Assembly (NCBI RefSeq): GCF_900113435.1
Contig: NZ_FOPG01000001.1
Location: 1,273,240-1,337,239, forward strand
Origin: Sulfitobacter dubius
GTDB lineage: Bacteria; Pseudomonadota; Alphaproteobacteria; Rhodobacterales; Rhodobacteraceae
Length of the DNA: 64,000 bases
Direction: 5' to 3'
The position numbers were made by a program, and so were the translations under genes. Every line of letters begins with the position of its first letter. The stretch's first letter is position 1. The notes under the pieces were generated by a model. It was given only the letters and a program-made list of their open reading frames with translations, was not told the origin of the DNA and searched no databases. This document shows, piece after piece, positions 17,043 through 25,010 of this stretch.

Positions 17043-17732
17043 ATGAAAATCGGCATTCTGCAAACCGGCCATTCCCCCGATGACTTCCGCAAAGAGCTTG
17101 GGGACTATGGCGAAATGTTCACCAAGCTTCTGGACGGTCATGACTTTGGCTTTCAGATCTGGTCGGTCGTTGATGGCATCTTCCCGGAAGGCGTGAGTGA
17201 GGCCGATGGCTGGCTCATCACCGGGTCCAAACACGGCGCTTACGAGGATCACGACTGGATCCCCCCGTTGGAGGATTTCATCCGCGAGACCTATGCCGAT
17301 GGCCGCCCGATGATTGGCGTCTGTTTCGGCCATCAGATCATTGCCCAAGCACTGGGTGGCAAGGTTGAAAAGTTCACCGGCGGCTGGTCGATTGGCCGCA
17401 CCGAATACGACATGGACGGAGACAAGCTGGCGCTCAACGCATGGCATCAAGATCAGGTTGTCGAACTGCCCGAGGGTGCGAAGGTCGTCGCCTCGTCTGA
17501 TTTCTGCCCCTATGCCGCGCTGGCCTATGACAACCGCATCTGGACGGTTCAGCCGCACCCCGAATTCGGGCATGACTTCATTGACGGTCTGATCAAGACC
17601 CGTGGCAAGGGCGTGGTGCCAGACCACCAGCTTGAACAGGCCACCGCCGCGCTTGGTGGCCCCATCGATAACCAAAAAATCGCGGACCAAATGGCCGCAT
17701 TCTTTAAAGACAACAGGAAAGAGAGGGCCTGA
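17043..17732 (+). CDS. Class I glutamine amidotransferase-like hydrolase
   Basis: The 229-residue protein is a stand-alone class I GATase. The nucleophile elbow GVCFGHQ holds the catalytic Cys near residue 99, and QPHPEFGHDF holds the His/Glu pair near 180. In gamma-glutamylation pathways a class I enzyme (PuuD, a different branch) cleaves the gamma-glutamyl amide after oxidation, so this protein may release glutamate from the intermediate. It could instead be a helper of the flanking ligases. Its stop overlaps the start of the second GS-like gene by one base (TGATG). Confidence 0.85.
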   Translation: MKIGILQTGHSPDDFRKELGDYGEMFTKLLDGHDFGFQIWSVVDGIFPEGVSEADGWLITGSKHGAYEDHDWIPPLEDFIRETYADGRPMIGVCFGHQIIAQALGGKVEKFTGGWSIGRTEYDMDGDKLALNAWHQDQVVELPEGAKVVASSDFCPYAALAYDNRIWTVQPHPEFGHDFIDGLIKTRGKGVVPDHQLEQATAALGGPIDNQKIADQMAAFFKDNRKERA

Positions 17733-19093
17733 TGGCCGAGGATTGGACAGAAGCACTACCCGAAGCGGCGCGCGCCTATCTTGAGGGCCGGCGTCTGGAC
17801 GAAGTGGAATGTATCATCCCCGACCTGCCCGGCATCGCCCGCGGCAAGGCCGTCCCGGCATCGAAATTCGCGCGGCAGGATTACTTTCATTTGCCCGACA
17901 GTATCTTTTACCAGACCATCACCGGCGAATGGGGCGAAGCGGCGGGCGATGACGGGTTTATCGAAAAAGACATGATTCTGCGCCCGGATATGGACACGGC
18001 CACCGCCGCCCCATGGACCGGCGACTGGACGCTTCAGGTGATCCACGACGCTTTCGACCGCAACAATGAGCCAGTGCCCTATTCGCCGCGCAACGTCCTG
18101 AAGCGCGTGGTGCAACTCTACCGCGACAAGGGGTGGGAGCCTGTGGTGGCCCCTGAGATGGAATTCTTCCTTGTGGCGCGCAACATCGATCCGGCCAAGG
18201 AAATTCAACCGATGATGGGCCGCTCGGGCCGGCCCGCAGCGGCGCGGCAGGCCTATTCGATGACCGCCGTGGATGAGTTCGGCCCCGTCATCGACGACAT
18301 CTATGACTTCGCCGAGGCGCAGGGTTTTGAGATCGACGGCATCACCCAGGAAGGCGGCGCTGGCCAACTTGAGATCAACCTCCAACACGGCGATCCGGTG
18401 CGGCTCGCCGATGAGGTCTTCTATTTCAAACGGCTGATCCGCGAAGCGGCGATGCGGCACGAGTGCTATGCCACCTTCATGGCCAAACCCATCGCCGATG
18501 AGCCGGGCAGCGCGATGCATATCCACCATTCGGTGCTGGACGTGAAAACCGGCGAAAACATCTTTGTCGATGCGGATGGGGAAGAGACTGCACCCTTCCA
18601 GCATTTCATTGCTGGGCTGCAAAACCACATGCCCTCGGCGCTGGCCGTGATCGCGCCCTACGTCAACTCCTACCGCCGCTACGTCAAGGATCACGCCGCG
18701 CCGATCAACCTTGAGTGGGGCCGCGACAACCGGACCACAGGCATCCGCGTGCCGCTCTCGGGGCCAAAATCGCGCCGGGTTGAGAACCGTCTCGCGGGGA
18801 TGGATTGCAACCCCTACCTCGGCATCGCCGCCAGCCTCGCCTGCGGCTATCTGGGCCTGATCCAGCAGAAAGAACCGCTGCCCGAATTCAAAGGTGACGC
18901 CTATGTCGGCGAAGGGGACATCCCCCAAGTTCTGGGCCAAGCGCTTGACCTCTTCGAGGAAGCCACAGAGTTGCACGAGGCTTTGGGTCCGGAGTTCGCC
19001 CGCGTCTATTCCATCGTGAAACGGGCGGAATATGAGGAGTTCCTTCAGGTCATCTCGCCTTGGGAACGTGAACATCTGCTGATGAACGTCTAA
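17732..19093 (+). CDS. Glutamine synthetase-like gamma-glutamyl-amine ligase (PuuA type), copy 2
   Basis: The 453-residue protein is a second GS-family ligase, clearly diverged from the one two genes upstream. Catalytic segments remain: APEMEFFLVA, EGGAGQLEINL, GSAMHIHHSVLD, EWGRDNRTTGIRVPLSG and ENRLAGMDCNPYLG. The N-terminus has EVECIIPDLPGIARGKAVPA, common in PuuA-like proteins. Two intact ligases in one operon may act on different amines or assemble into mixed dodecamers, which is inference. Fourteen bases separate it from the oxidase gene. Confidence 0.88.
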   Translation: MAEDWTEALPEAARAYLEGRRLDEVECIIPDLPGIARGKAVPASKFARQDYFHLPDSIFYQTITGEWGEAAGDDGFIEKDMILRPDMDTATAAPWTGDWTLQVIHDAFDRNNEPVPYSPRNVLKRVVQLYRDKGWEPVVAPEMEFFLVARNIDPAKEIQPMMGRSGRPAAARQAYSMTAVDEFGPVIDDIYDFAEAQGFEIDGITQEGGAGQLEINLQHGDPVRLADEVFYFKRLIREAAMRHECYATFMAKPIADEPGSAMHIHHSVLDVKTGENIFVDADGEETAPFQHFIAGLQNHMPSALAVIAPYVNSYRRYVKDHAAPINLEWGRDNRTTGIRVPLSGPKSRRVENRLAGMDCNPYLGIAASLACGYLGLIQQKEPLPEFKGDAYVGEGDIPQVLGQALDLFEEATELHEALGPEFARVYSIVKRAEYEEFLQVISPWEREHLLMNV

Positions 19094-19107
19094 CGCCCGG
19101 AGGCCCG

Positions 19108-20412
19108 ATGAACCTGCTCTACGCCAACGACACGCCCGGCCAGTATCCCACAAGCTGGTACGCCGCCACCGCCACGAAGCACAGGGCCTACCCGCCGCTT
19201 CAGGGCGATACGAAGGCCGATGTCTGTGTCGTTGGCGCGGGCTATACCGGCCTATCGGCTGCGCTGCATCTGGCCGAAGCGGGCTATGACGTGGTGCTGT
19301 TGGACGCGCAGCGCGTGGGGTTCGGTGCGTCGGGCCGCAATGGCGGGCAGTTGGGGTCGGGCCAGCGTGTTGAGCAGGACGGTCTGGAAAAGATGCTGGG
19401 CCAAGAGCATGCCAGCAAGCTCTGGGAGATGGGACAAGAGGCCAAAAACCTCGTCAAATCACTGATCGCAAAGCATGAGATCGACTGCCACCTGAAACCC
19501 GGCGTGGCATGGACCGGATCGACCACCTCTGACGTGCGGCATCTACACGACTATGCGGAGCATCTGCAAAAGCACTACGGCTATGATGAGATCGAGGTGT
19601 TGGATCACGCCGCGTTGCAATCCGTCTGCCCCTCGCCCGACTACAAGGGCGGTGTGCTCGATATGGGTGCGGCGCATCTACATCCGCTGAACTACGCGCT
19701 TGGCCTCGCCCGCGCCGCCGCAGCGGCAGGCGTGCGTATCCATGAGACGAGTCCGGCCGAGAATATCGTCGAAGGCAGCAAAGCCATCGTGCAGACCGCC
19801 ACCGGCAGCGTCACCGCCGACCATGTGGTGCTGGCCTGCAATGGCTATCTGGGCAATTTGAATGGTGAAGTGGCGGCTAGGGTCATGCCGATCAACAACT
19901 TCATTGCCGCAACAGAACCCTTGGGAGACCGGGTGAAAGACGTGCTGCCGCGCGACGTGGCCGTGGCCGACAGCCGATTTGTCGTGAACTACTTCCGCCT
20001 GTCGAATGACGGTCGGCTGCTTTTTGGTGGCGGCGAAAGCTATGGCTACCGCTTTCCGCAGGACATCGCCGCCAAGGTGCGCAAACCGATGTCGCAGGTC
20101 TTTCCGCAATTGAAGGATGTGAAGATTGACTATGCTTGGGGCGGCACCCTTGGCATTACCATGAAACGCCTGCCCTATGTCGCGCGGCTTGCGCCCAATA
20201 TCCTCTCGGCCTCAGGCTACTCTGGCCACGGGGTCGGTACGGCGACCCACGCGGGCTATCTGATGGCCAAGGCGATCGAAGGCAATGCCGATGGGTTCGA
20301 CACGATGGCCGCGATCCCGACGCAGGCTTTCCCCGGCGGCGCGTCTCTGCGCAGCCCGCTTTTGGTGCTAGCCATGCTTTGGTACGCGACGCGGGATCGG
20401 CTCGGGCTTTGA
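19108..20412 (+). CDS. FAD-dependent gamma-glutamyl-amine oxidase (PuuB-like)
   Basis: The 434-residue flavoprotein of the DAO/GlpO family begins with a short lead (residues 1-33) and then the dinucleotide-binding motif VCVVGAGYTGLSAALHLAE. GFGASGRNGGQL is typical of PuuB and related amine oxidases, and SGYSGHGVGTATHAG closes the FAD site. It would oxidise gamma-glutamyl amines to the aldehyde with release of ammonia and hydrogen peroxide. No PuuC-like aldehyde dehydrogenase follows in this window. It is the last gene of the set that starts near 12276. Confidence 0.9.
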   Translation: MNLLYANDTPGQYPTSWYAATATKHRAYPPLQGDTKADVCVVGAGYTGLSAALHLAEAGYDVVLLDAQRVGFGASGRNGGQLGSGQRVEQDGLEKMLGQEHASKLWEMGQEAKNLVKSLIAKHEIDCHLKPGVAWTGSTTSDVRHLHDYAEHLQKHYGYDEIEVLDHAALQSVCPSPDYKGGVLDMGAAHLHPLNYALGLARAAAAAGVRIHETSPAENIVEGSKAIVQTATGSVTADHVVLACNGYLGNLNGEVAARVMPINNFIAATEPLGDRVKDVLPRDVAVADSRFVVNYFRLSNDGRLLFGGGESYGYRFPQDIAAKVRKPMSQVFPQLKDVKIDYAWGGTLGITMKRLPYVARLAPNILSASGYSGHGVGTATHAGYLMAKAIEGNADGFDTMAAIPTQAFPGGASLRSPLLVLAMLWYATRDRLGL

Positions 20413-20468
20413 TTTAGGCTTTAGGCCTATCGCAGGCGGCTACGGTTTGGAGCTGGCCGGGGAAATGT

Positions 20469-20502
20469 GGGGGCCCTGCCCCCATCGCGCCCGGGGCGCG
20501 AT
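20469..20502. repeat. Paired GC-rich hairpins, candidate dispersed intergenic repeat
   Basis: GGGGGC-cct-GCCCCC (20469-20483) abuts ATCGCGCC-cgg-GGCGCGAT (20484-20502), followed by CCCCCGCGGGTATTTGAGAA. I recall similar double-hairpin sequences ending in a TATTTGAGAAAGGA-like tail between Rhodobacteraceae genes, but this is from memory. It may also terminate the oxidase transcript. The rest of 20413-20627 holds no gene. Confidence 0.5.
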
Positions 20503-20627
20503 TCCCCCGCGGGTATTTGAGAAAGGATGAAGATAAAGAGGGGGTGACCAGTTGTGGGGGCATCCCCCTTGGTTTGCGCGGTGGATTGTTTTACTATTCT
20601 GGAAATCATTATTCAGGATTTTGAAAT

Positions 20628-21806
20628 ATGACTCTGCCCGACATGCACCGCGCCGAACCGATCCCTGCCGAAGCGGAGGCCGCCGTTGCGGAGCTTTTGC
20701 AAAGTGGCGATCTTTTTCGCTACACCGCTGCGAAGGACGCGCCTGTTTCCCTGCTTGAGGTCGAATTCGCGCGGATGATGGGCAGCAAATATGCGCTGGC
20801 CGTTTCTTCATGCTCTGCCGCGCTGTTTCTGTCCTTGCTCGCCTTGGACCTGCCGAAAGAGGTGTCGGTGCTGATCCCCGGGTTTACTTTCGCCGCCGTG
20901 CCCTCTGCGGTGATCCACGCAGGCTGCAAACCGGTGCTTTGTGAAGTGGGCGAGAATTACCGCGTCGATTTGGAGGATTTCGCCGCCAAACTGCCGAGCG
21001 TTCAGGCCGTGATCATCAGCCATATGCGGGGGCATACCTCGGATATGGATGCGATCATGGGGCTTTGCGAGGCCGCTGGCGTGCCGGTGATCGAAGACGC
21101 CGCCCATTCGCTGGGCACGCTCTGGCGGGGACGGAAGATCGGGACCATTGGCAAGGTCGGCTGTTTTTCCTTCCAGTCCTACAAGATGATCAATGCGGGC
21201 GAAGGCGGCATCCTGATCACCGATGACGCCGATCTGGTGGCGCGGGCCATCATCATGTCGGGCGCTTATGAGCATAACTGGAAGAAACATGCCGCCCTAC
21301 AGGACAGCTTTGCCAAGTGGCAGAACCGGCTGCCGCTTTACAATTTGCGCATGTCGAACCTCTCGGCCGCGATCATTCGCCCGCAACTGCCGCATCTGCC
21401 GCGCCGCGTGGCTGACGGTTTACGCAACCACGATCACATGGCTGCCCGGCTTGCGGCCTCGCCCCTGATCGACGTGCCCAGCCCCCTCCCCGGAGAGACG
21501 CGCGCCCCGGATTCGATCCAATTCAATCTGGTCGGCCTTTCCGACGCAAAGGTCCGTGCCTTTGCTGAAACGGCAGAGACGGCAGGCGTCAAAGTACAGG
21601 TCTTTGGCCAAAGCACCGACAACGCCCGCGCCTTCTGGAACTGGCAATTCATCGAAGACCTACCCGACCTTCCCCGCACACGTGCCATGTTAATGCGTGC
21701 ATGTGATGTGCGCCTGCCGGTGCAATTGACCCTAGCTGAGATCAATGCGGTGGCGAATGTGATCCTGAGGGCATTGGCGGATGTCGCCGACGCGCGGGCG
21801 GCGTAA
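20628..21806 (+). CDS. DegT/DnrJ/EryC1/StrS-family PLP aminotransferase
   Basis: The 392-residue enzyme belongs to the PLP aminotransferases that usually act on keto-sugars. The Schiff-base lysine lies in SFQSYKMINAGEGG (Lys186), and IEDAAHSLG (Asp157) contacts the PLP ring. SSCSAALFLSLLAL and PGFTFAAVPSAV match the cofactor-binding helix region. No nucleotide-sugar or glycosyltransferase genes lie nearby, so the substrate cannot be inferred. The upstream gap (bases 20413-20627) includes AT-rich promoter-like sequence. A hairpin terminator follows. Confidence 0.87.
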   Translation: MTLPDMHRAEPIPAEAEAAVAELLQSGDLFRYTAAKDAPVSLLEVEFARMMGSKYALAVSSCSAALFLSLLALDLPKEVSVLIPGFTFAAVPSAVIHAGCKPVLCEVGENYRVDLEDFAAKLPSVQAVIISHMRGHTSDMDAIMGLCEAAGVPVIEDAAHSLGTLWRGRKIGTIGKVGCFSFQSYKMINAGEGGILITDDADLVARAIIMSGAYEHNWKKHAALQDSFAKWQNRLPLYNLRMSNLSAAIIRPQLPHLPRRVADGLRNHDHMAARLAASPLIDVPSPLPGETRAPDSIQFNLVGLSDAKVRAFAETAETAGVKVQVFGQSTDNARAFWNWQFIEDLPDLPRTRAMLMRACDVRLPVQLTLAEINAVANVILRALADVADARAA

Positions 21807-21817
21807 GCCCTAAACGA

Positions 21818-21843
21818 AAATGAGGGAGCACATGGGCTCCCTC
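21818..21843. terminator. Terminator between convergent degT-like and phaR
   Basis: ATGAGGGAGC and GCTCCCTCAT form a 10-bp stem around a six-base loop. There are A residues upstream but no long T-run. It separates the convergent genes. Confidence 0.65.
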
Positions 21844-21867
21844 ATATCAATCTCACTGATGGCAAAC

Positions 21868-22416
21868 TCAGTTCATCTTTGACAATTTATCCTGCAACTC
21901 CGCCAACTGCTTTTTAATCGCATCCAGATCATCGCCCTGTTCCGCCTGCTGGCTCGGCGGCTCTGGGGCGGTGGATTTGGCCCAGCCGCCGGTCATTGCT
22001 TTCATGAAGGCTTCTTGCTGCGCCTGCATCGCCTCCATGCCGGGCATCTTGGCCATTGGGTTCATCGCACTCATGTTTTCGACCACCTTGCTTTGCCCAT
22101 CGCGCAGCATGTCGAAAGAGGCTTGCAAGAACTGCGGCACAACCGAAACATTGCCCGACATATAGCTGCGCACCAAATCGGTAAGCACATCGACAGGCAA
22201 GACGGCTTCGCCGCGACTTTCGTGTTCAGCGATGATCTGCAGCAGATACTGCCGGGTCAGATCATCACCAGATTTCAGATCGACAATCTGAACTTCCCGG
22301 CCATCACGGATGAAACCGGCGATGTCTTCTAATGTGACGTAATCGCTGGTCTCGGTGTTGTAGAGCCTGCGGCTGGCATAGCGCTTTATCAGCAAGGGCT
22401 TTGGTTTCTCCGCCAT
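21868..22416 (-). CDS. phaR: PHA synthesis repressor PhaR
   Basis: PhaR senses polyhydroxyalkanoate granules and represses phasin and its own gene. The 182-residue protein starts MAEKPKPLLIKRYASRRLYN, the conserved PHB/PHA accumulation DNA-binding domain (about 1-65, with YVTLEDIAGFIRDG and VVDLKSGDDLTRQ-like text). The PHB_acc domain with YLLQIIAEHESRG follows, then a Met/Gln-rich C-terminus with a terminal coiled helix. The ATG at 22416 has a GGGAGGAA ribosome binding site, so the upstream extension is discarded. A CTGC-N3-GCAG operator lies 24 bases upstream, consistent with autoregulation. Confidence 0.93.
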   Translation of the reverse strand: MAEKPKPLLIKRYASRRLYNTETSDYVTLEDIAGFIRDGREVQIVDLKSGDDLTRQYLLQIIAEHESRGEAVLPVDVLTDLVRSYMSGNVSVVPQFLQASFDMLRDGQSKVVENMSAMNPMAKMPGMEAMQAQQEAFMKAMTGGWAKSTAPEPPSQQAEQGDDLDAIKKQLAELQDKLSKMN

Positions 22417-22439
22417 GATATTCCTCCCGGCCAGTGGTG

Positions 22440-22450
22440 CTGCATTGCAG
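22440..22450. promoter_or_regulatory. PhaR operator upstream of phaR
   Basis: CTGCATTGCAG matches the CTGC-N3-GCAG site reported for PhaR of Rhodobacter. An identical 11-base copy precedes phaP. Confidence 0.75.
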
Positions 22451-22488
22451 CTTAGGACAGGGATCGGCAAATAGAAAGGGCGCATAAC

Positions 22489-22522
22489 AAAAGGGGCAGA
22501 CCCGGCAAGGCCCGCCCCTTTT
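22489..22522 (-). terminator. Terminator after phaP
   Basis: Read on the minus strand, AAAAGGGGC pairs with GCCCCTTTT across a GC-rich imperfect stem and ends in a T-run. It separates phaP from phaR. Confidence 0.75.
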
Positions 22523-22558
22523 CTATCTCTATGCGTCGCGGCAGGACCGCCAAACGGC

Positions 22559-23002
22559 TTACTTCGTGGCAGGCTTCTGCGCTGCGGTCTGAACTTTTTC
22601 AGCTGTCTTAGTCGCTGTTGCAGTCGCTTCGTTCTGCAGGTCTTTGCCAGCCGACATCATCAGCTCAACAGTTTCCATCTGAACTTTCTTCGCAACTTCG
22701 GCAAAGGCGGCCATATGCTCGGCTGCGGCTTCGGCGGAAGCGGATGCAAACTCGGTCATCGCTTTGGCGTAGTCTGTCGGCTCGGTCTTCGCTGCGGTCA
22801 TCGCGGTCAGGCGGGTCAGCGTGTCTTTGGTCCAAGCGGTAGAGATGTCAGCGGATTTGTCGGCTGCCTCAAACGCAACGCCGGACAGTTTCTCGTTAAG
22901 AGTTGCTGTGTTCTTGAACGCGTCTTTCATGGCGGAGTTATCCATAGGGAAAGCGCCCAGAACGTCTTTGAACATCGCGGTCATATCAGGTGTATTGGTC
23001 AT
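22559..23002 (-). CDS. phaP: Phasin, PHB granule surface protein
   Basis: Phasins coat polyhydroxybutyrate granules. The 147-residue protein is nearly all helical and Ala-rich, without transmembrane segments. It has MTNTPDMTAMFKDVLGAFPMD at the start, a central amphipathic helix region (TDYAKAMTEFASASAEAAAEHM) and a Lys/Ala-rich tail ending AAQKPATK. Its place between phaC and phaR and the PhaR operator upstream support the call. Confidence 0.92.
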   Translation of the reverse strand: MTNTPDMTAMFKDVLGAFPMDNSAMKDAFKNTATLNEKLSGVAFEAADKSADISTAWTKDTLTRLTAMTAAKTEPTDYAKAMTEFASASAEAAAEHMAAFAEVAKKVQMETVELMMSAGKDLQNEATATATKTAEKVQTAAQKPATK

Positions 23003-23070
23003 TGCTCTATCCTTTTAAGCTGCATTTGCAGGGGAGCGGGAGAAGACCCACTCAATTCGCGTCTGACCCC

Positions 23071-23099
23071 TACATAGATGCCGCAGCGCAGCATTTCAA
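23071..23099 (-). promoter_or_regulatory. phaP promoter
   Basis: On the minus strand TTGAAA (23099-23094) is 17 bases from TATGTA (23076-23071). The spacer is full of TGC words (TGCTGCGCTGCGGC), and a perfect PhaR site lies immediately upstream of the -35. Repression by occlusion is a reasonable inference. Confidence 0.6.
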
Positions 23100-23106
23100 G
23101 TTTTTT

Positions 23107-23117
23107 CTGCATTGCAG
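23107..23117. promoter_or_regulatory. PhaR operator upstream of phaP
   Basis: CTGCATTGCAG, identical to the site before phaR, ends 8 bases upstream of the -35 element of the phaP promoter. Confidence 0.75.
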
Positions 23118-23139
23118 CATTAGCAATCGAGCACTGCCA

Positions 23140-23156
23140 GATTACGTTACGTAATC
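23140..23156. promoter_or_regulatory. Inverted repeat between phaC and phaP
   Basis: GATTACG-TTA-CGTAATC is a perfect 7+3+7 dyad that overlaps the phaC stop codon and sits 22 bases beyond the phaP PhaR site. It has no T-run, so it looks more like a protein-binding site than a terminator. The binding factor is unknown. Confidence 0.35.
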
Positions 23157-24960
23157 AATCGCTTGCCTTGCGGGCCACATAATCACCCGGCGCATCGGCA
23201 AGAGTTTCACGCCCGCCGTCTCCCGGGAAACGCGCGGGAATCATCTTGCCTGCGCGTTTGGCCAGCCACTTGCCCCAACGTGGCCACCAAGAGCCTTCGT
23301 GGAACTTTGCCGCCTCGCGCCATGCCGCAAAGTCCTGCCCCAGATCGCCGTTAACATAGTGGCCGTACTTGTTGCGGCTGGGTGGGTTCACGATCCCCGC
23401 GATATGGCCGGACTGCGCCATGATAAAGGTTTTGTCCTCGGACCCCATCCGCTGCATACCGCGATAGCAATCTTTCCAAGGCGCGATATGGTCGGTTTCA
23501 CAGGCAATCGCGCAAAGCGGTAAGTCGATATCATCCAGCGTGAGCCGCTCTCCCAGCAGTTTGAAACCGCCCTCGGCCAATTCATTACGCTGACACAACC
23601 CGCGCAGATATTGCATCGCCATCTGCCCCGGCAGGTTGGCCCCGTCCCCGTTCCAATAAAGCAAATCAAAGGCCGGAGGGGTTTCTCCCATCATATAGCT
23701 GCGCACGGCGGGGCCGTAGACCAGATCATTCGAGCGTAAGAAGGAAAAGGTGCGCGCCATGACCACCGATGGTAGAATGCCCTTATCCGCCGTCTCGGCC
23801 TCGATCCCGTCGATAAAGTCATTGGTAAGGAAGGGCTGAAACTCCCCCTGATCCGAAAAATCAGTAAGCGCAGTAAAGAAGGTCGCCGATTTGACTGACG
23901 GGTCGCCGCGCTTCTTCAGGAGCGACAGGGTCAGAGCGAGCGTGGTCCCGGCAATACAATAGCCTACGACATTCACGCGCTTTTCTTCGGTGATCGCTTT
24001 CACCTCTTCGATGGCAGTAAGGTAGCCCTCTTCGACGTAATCTTCCATCCCGATCTGCGCATAGCTGGCATCGGGGTTGACCCACGACACCACAAAAAGC
24101 GTATAGCCCTGATCGACCAGCCATTTCACAAGGCTGTTTTGGGCCTTGAGGTCGAGGATGTAGAATTTGTTGATCCAAGGCGGGAAGATCAGTAGCGGGG
24201 TTTTGTGCACCTCTTCGGTGCTGGGCGTGTATTGGATCAACTCGAACATGCGGTTGCGAAACACCACCTTGCCCGGCGTGGTGGCGATGTTACGACCCAA
24301 CTCAAACGCGCTGTCATCGGCGAGTTTCACGACCAACTCACCGTTGTTCGCCTCTAGATCGGCGATCAAATTCTCAAGCCCCTTCACAAGACTTTCGCCC
24401 TCGGTCTCAACCGCGCGCTCCAACACGTCAGGGTTGGTGGCAAGGAAATTGGTCGGCGACATCATCGCGATGATCTGCTGGCTGAAATAGACCAGCCGTT
24501 TCTTTTCCGCAGGATCCATGTCTTGGGCGTCTTCGACGGCTTGGCGCAGCGCCTCGGCGTTGATCAGATACTGCTGTTTGATAAAGCTGAAATAGGGATG
24601 GGTCTGCCAAAGCGGATTGGCAAAGCGTTTGTCGGGCACGCTGTCATCCGCCACTGGGGCCACCGCACCGCTGGCGAGCGCCTGCTGCGCCTCGACGAAA
24701 TGGGTGACCGATTTGGTCCAATAGCCCATTTGATGCTCCATCAAACGTGCCGGATTGGTCATCGCTTCGGCCCAATAGGACTGCGCGGCCTTCGCAAAAA
24801 GCTGTTGATTAGGCGCGTCCAGTGCGGGCTGGTGCCCCTCGCGAGAGGCCATCACGCGGGTCAGACGTTCGGTTAACGCCTCAACTTTCTTAAGGTTTTG
24901 GGCCATCCGCGACAGTGCTGCGGGTGCCGATGGGTCTGAACTTTCGGATTCTGTTGTCAT
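23155..24960 (-). CDS. phaC: Class I poly(3-hydroxyalkanoate) synthase
   Basis: PhaC polymerises (R)-3-hydroxyacyl-CoA at the granule surface. The 601-residue protein has the PhaC N-terminal domain (about 85-250, including WQTHPYFSFIKQQYL). The alpha/beta-hydrolase core carries the lipase-box-like GYCIAG with catalytic Cys335, Asp in ACETDHIAPW, and His in AQSGHIAGIVNPP. FPPWINKFYILDL is universal in the family. The length fits class I. It is divergent from phaZ with only 50 bases between start codons, so the promoters must be packed closely or overlap. Confidence 0.96.
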   Translation of the reverse strand: MTTESESSDPSAPAALSRMAQNLKKVEALTERLTRVMASREGHQPALDAPNQQLFAKAAQSYWAEAMTNPARLMEHQMGYWTKSVTHFVEAQQALASGAVAPVADDSVPDKRFANPLWQTHPYFSFIKQQYLINAEALRQAVEDAQDMDPAEKKRLVYFSQQIIAMMSPTNFLATNPDVLERAVETEGESLVKGLENLIADLEANNGELVVKLADDSAFELGRNIATTPGKVVFRNRMFELIQYTPSTEEVHKTPLLIFPPWINKFYILDLKAQNSLVKWLVDQGYTLFVVSWVNPDASYAQIGMEDYVEEGYLTAIEEVKAITEEKRVNVVGYCIAGTTLALTLSLLKKRGDPSVKSATFFTALTDFSDQGEFQPFLTNDFIDGIEAETADKGILPSVVMARTFSFLRSNDLVYGPAVRSYMMGETPPAFDLLYWNGDGANLPGQMAMQYLRGLCQRNELAEGGFKLLGERLTLDDIDLPLCAIACETDHIAPWKDCYRGMQRMGSEDKTFIMAQSGHIAGIVNPPSRNKYGHYVNGDLGQDFAAWREAAKFHEGSWWPRWGKWLAKRAGKMIPARFPGDGGRETLADAPGDYVARKASD

Positions 24961-25010
24961 CTTAACCCTTACCTCCTATCTTCGCAGGTGCAGCATAAAG
25001 GAGCCCCCAC

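Noticed and set aside
17756..19153. 465-residue minus-strand open frame opposite the second GS-like gene
   Set aside because: The plus-strand protein retains all GS motifs; the antisense frame is a composition artefact.
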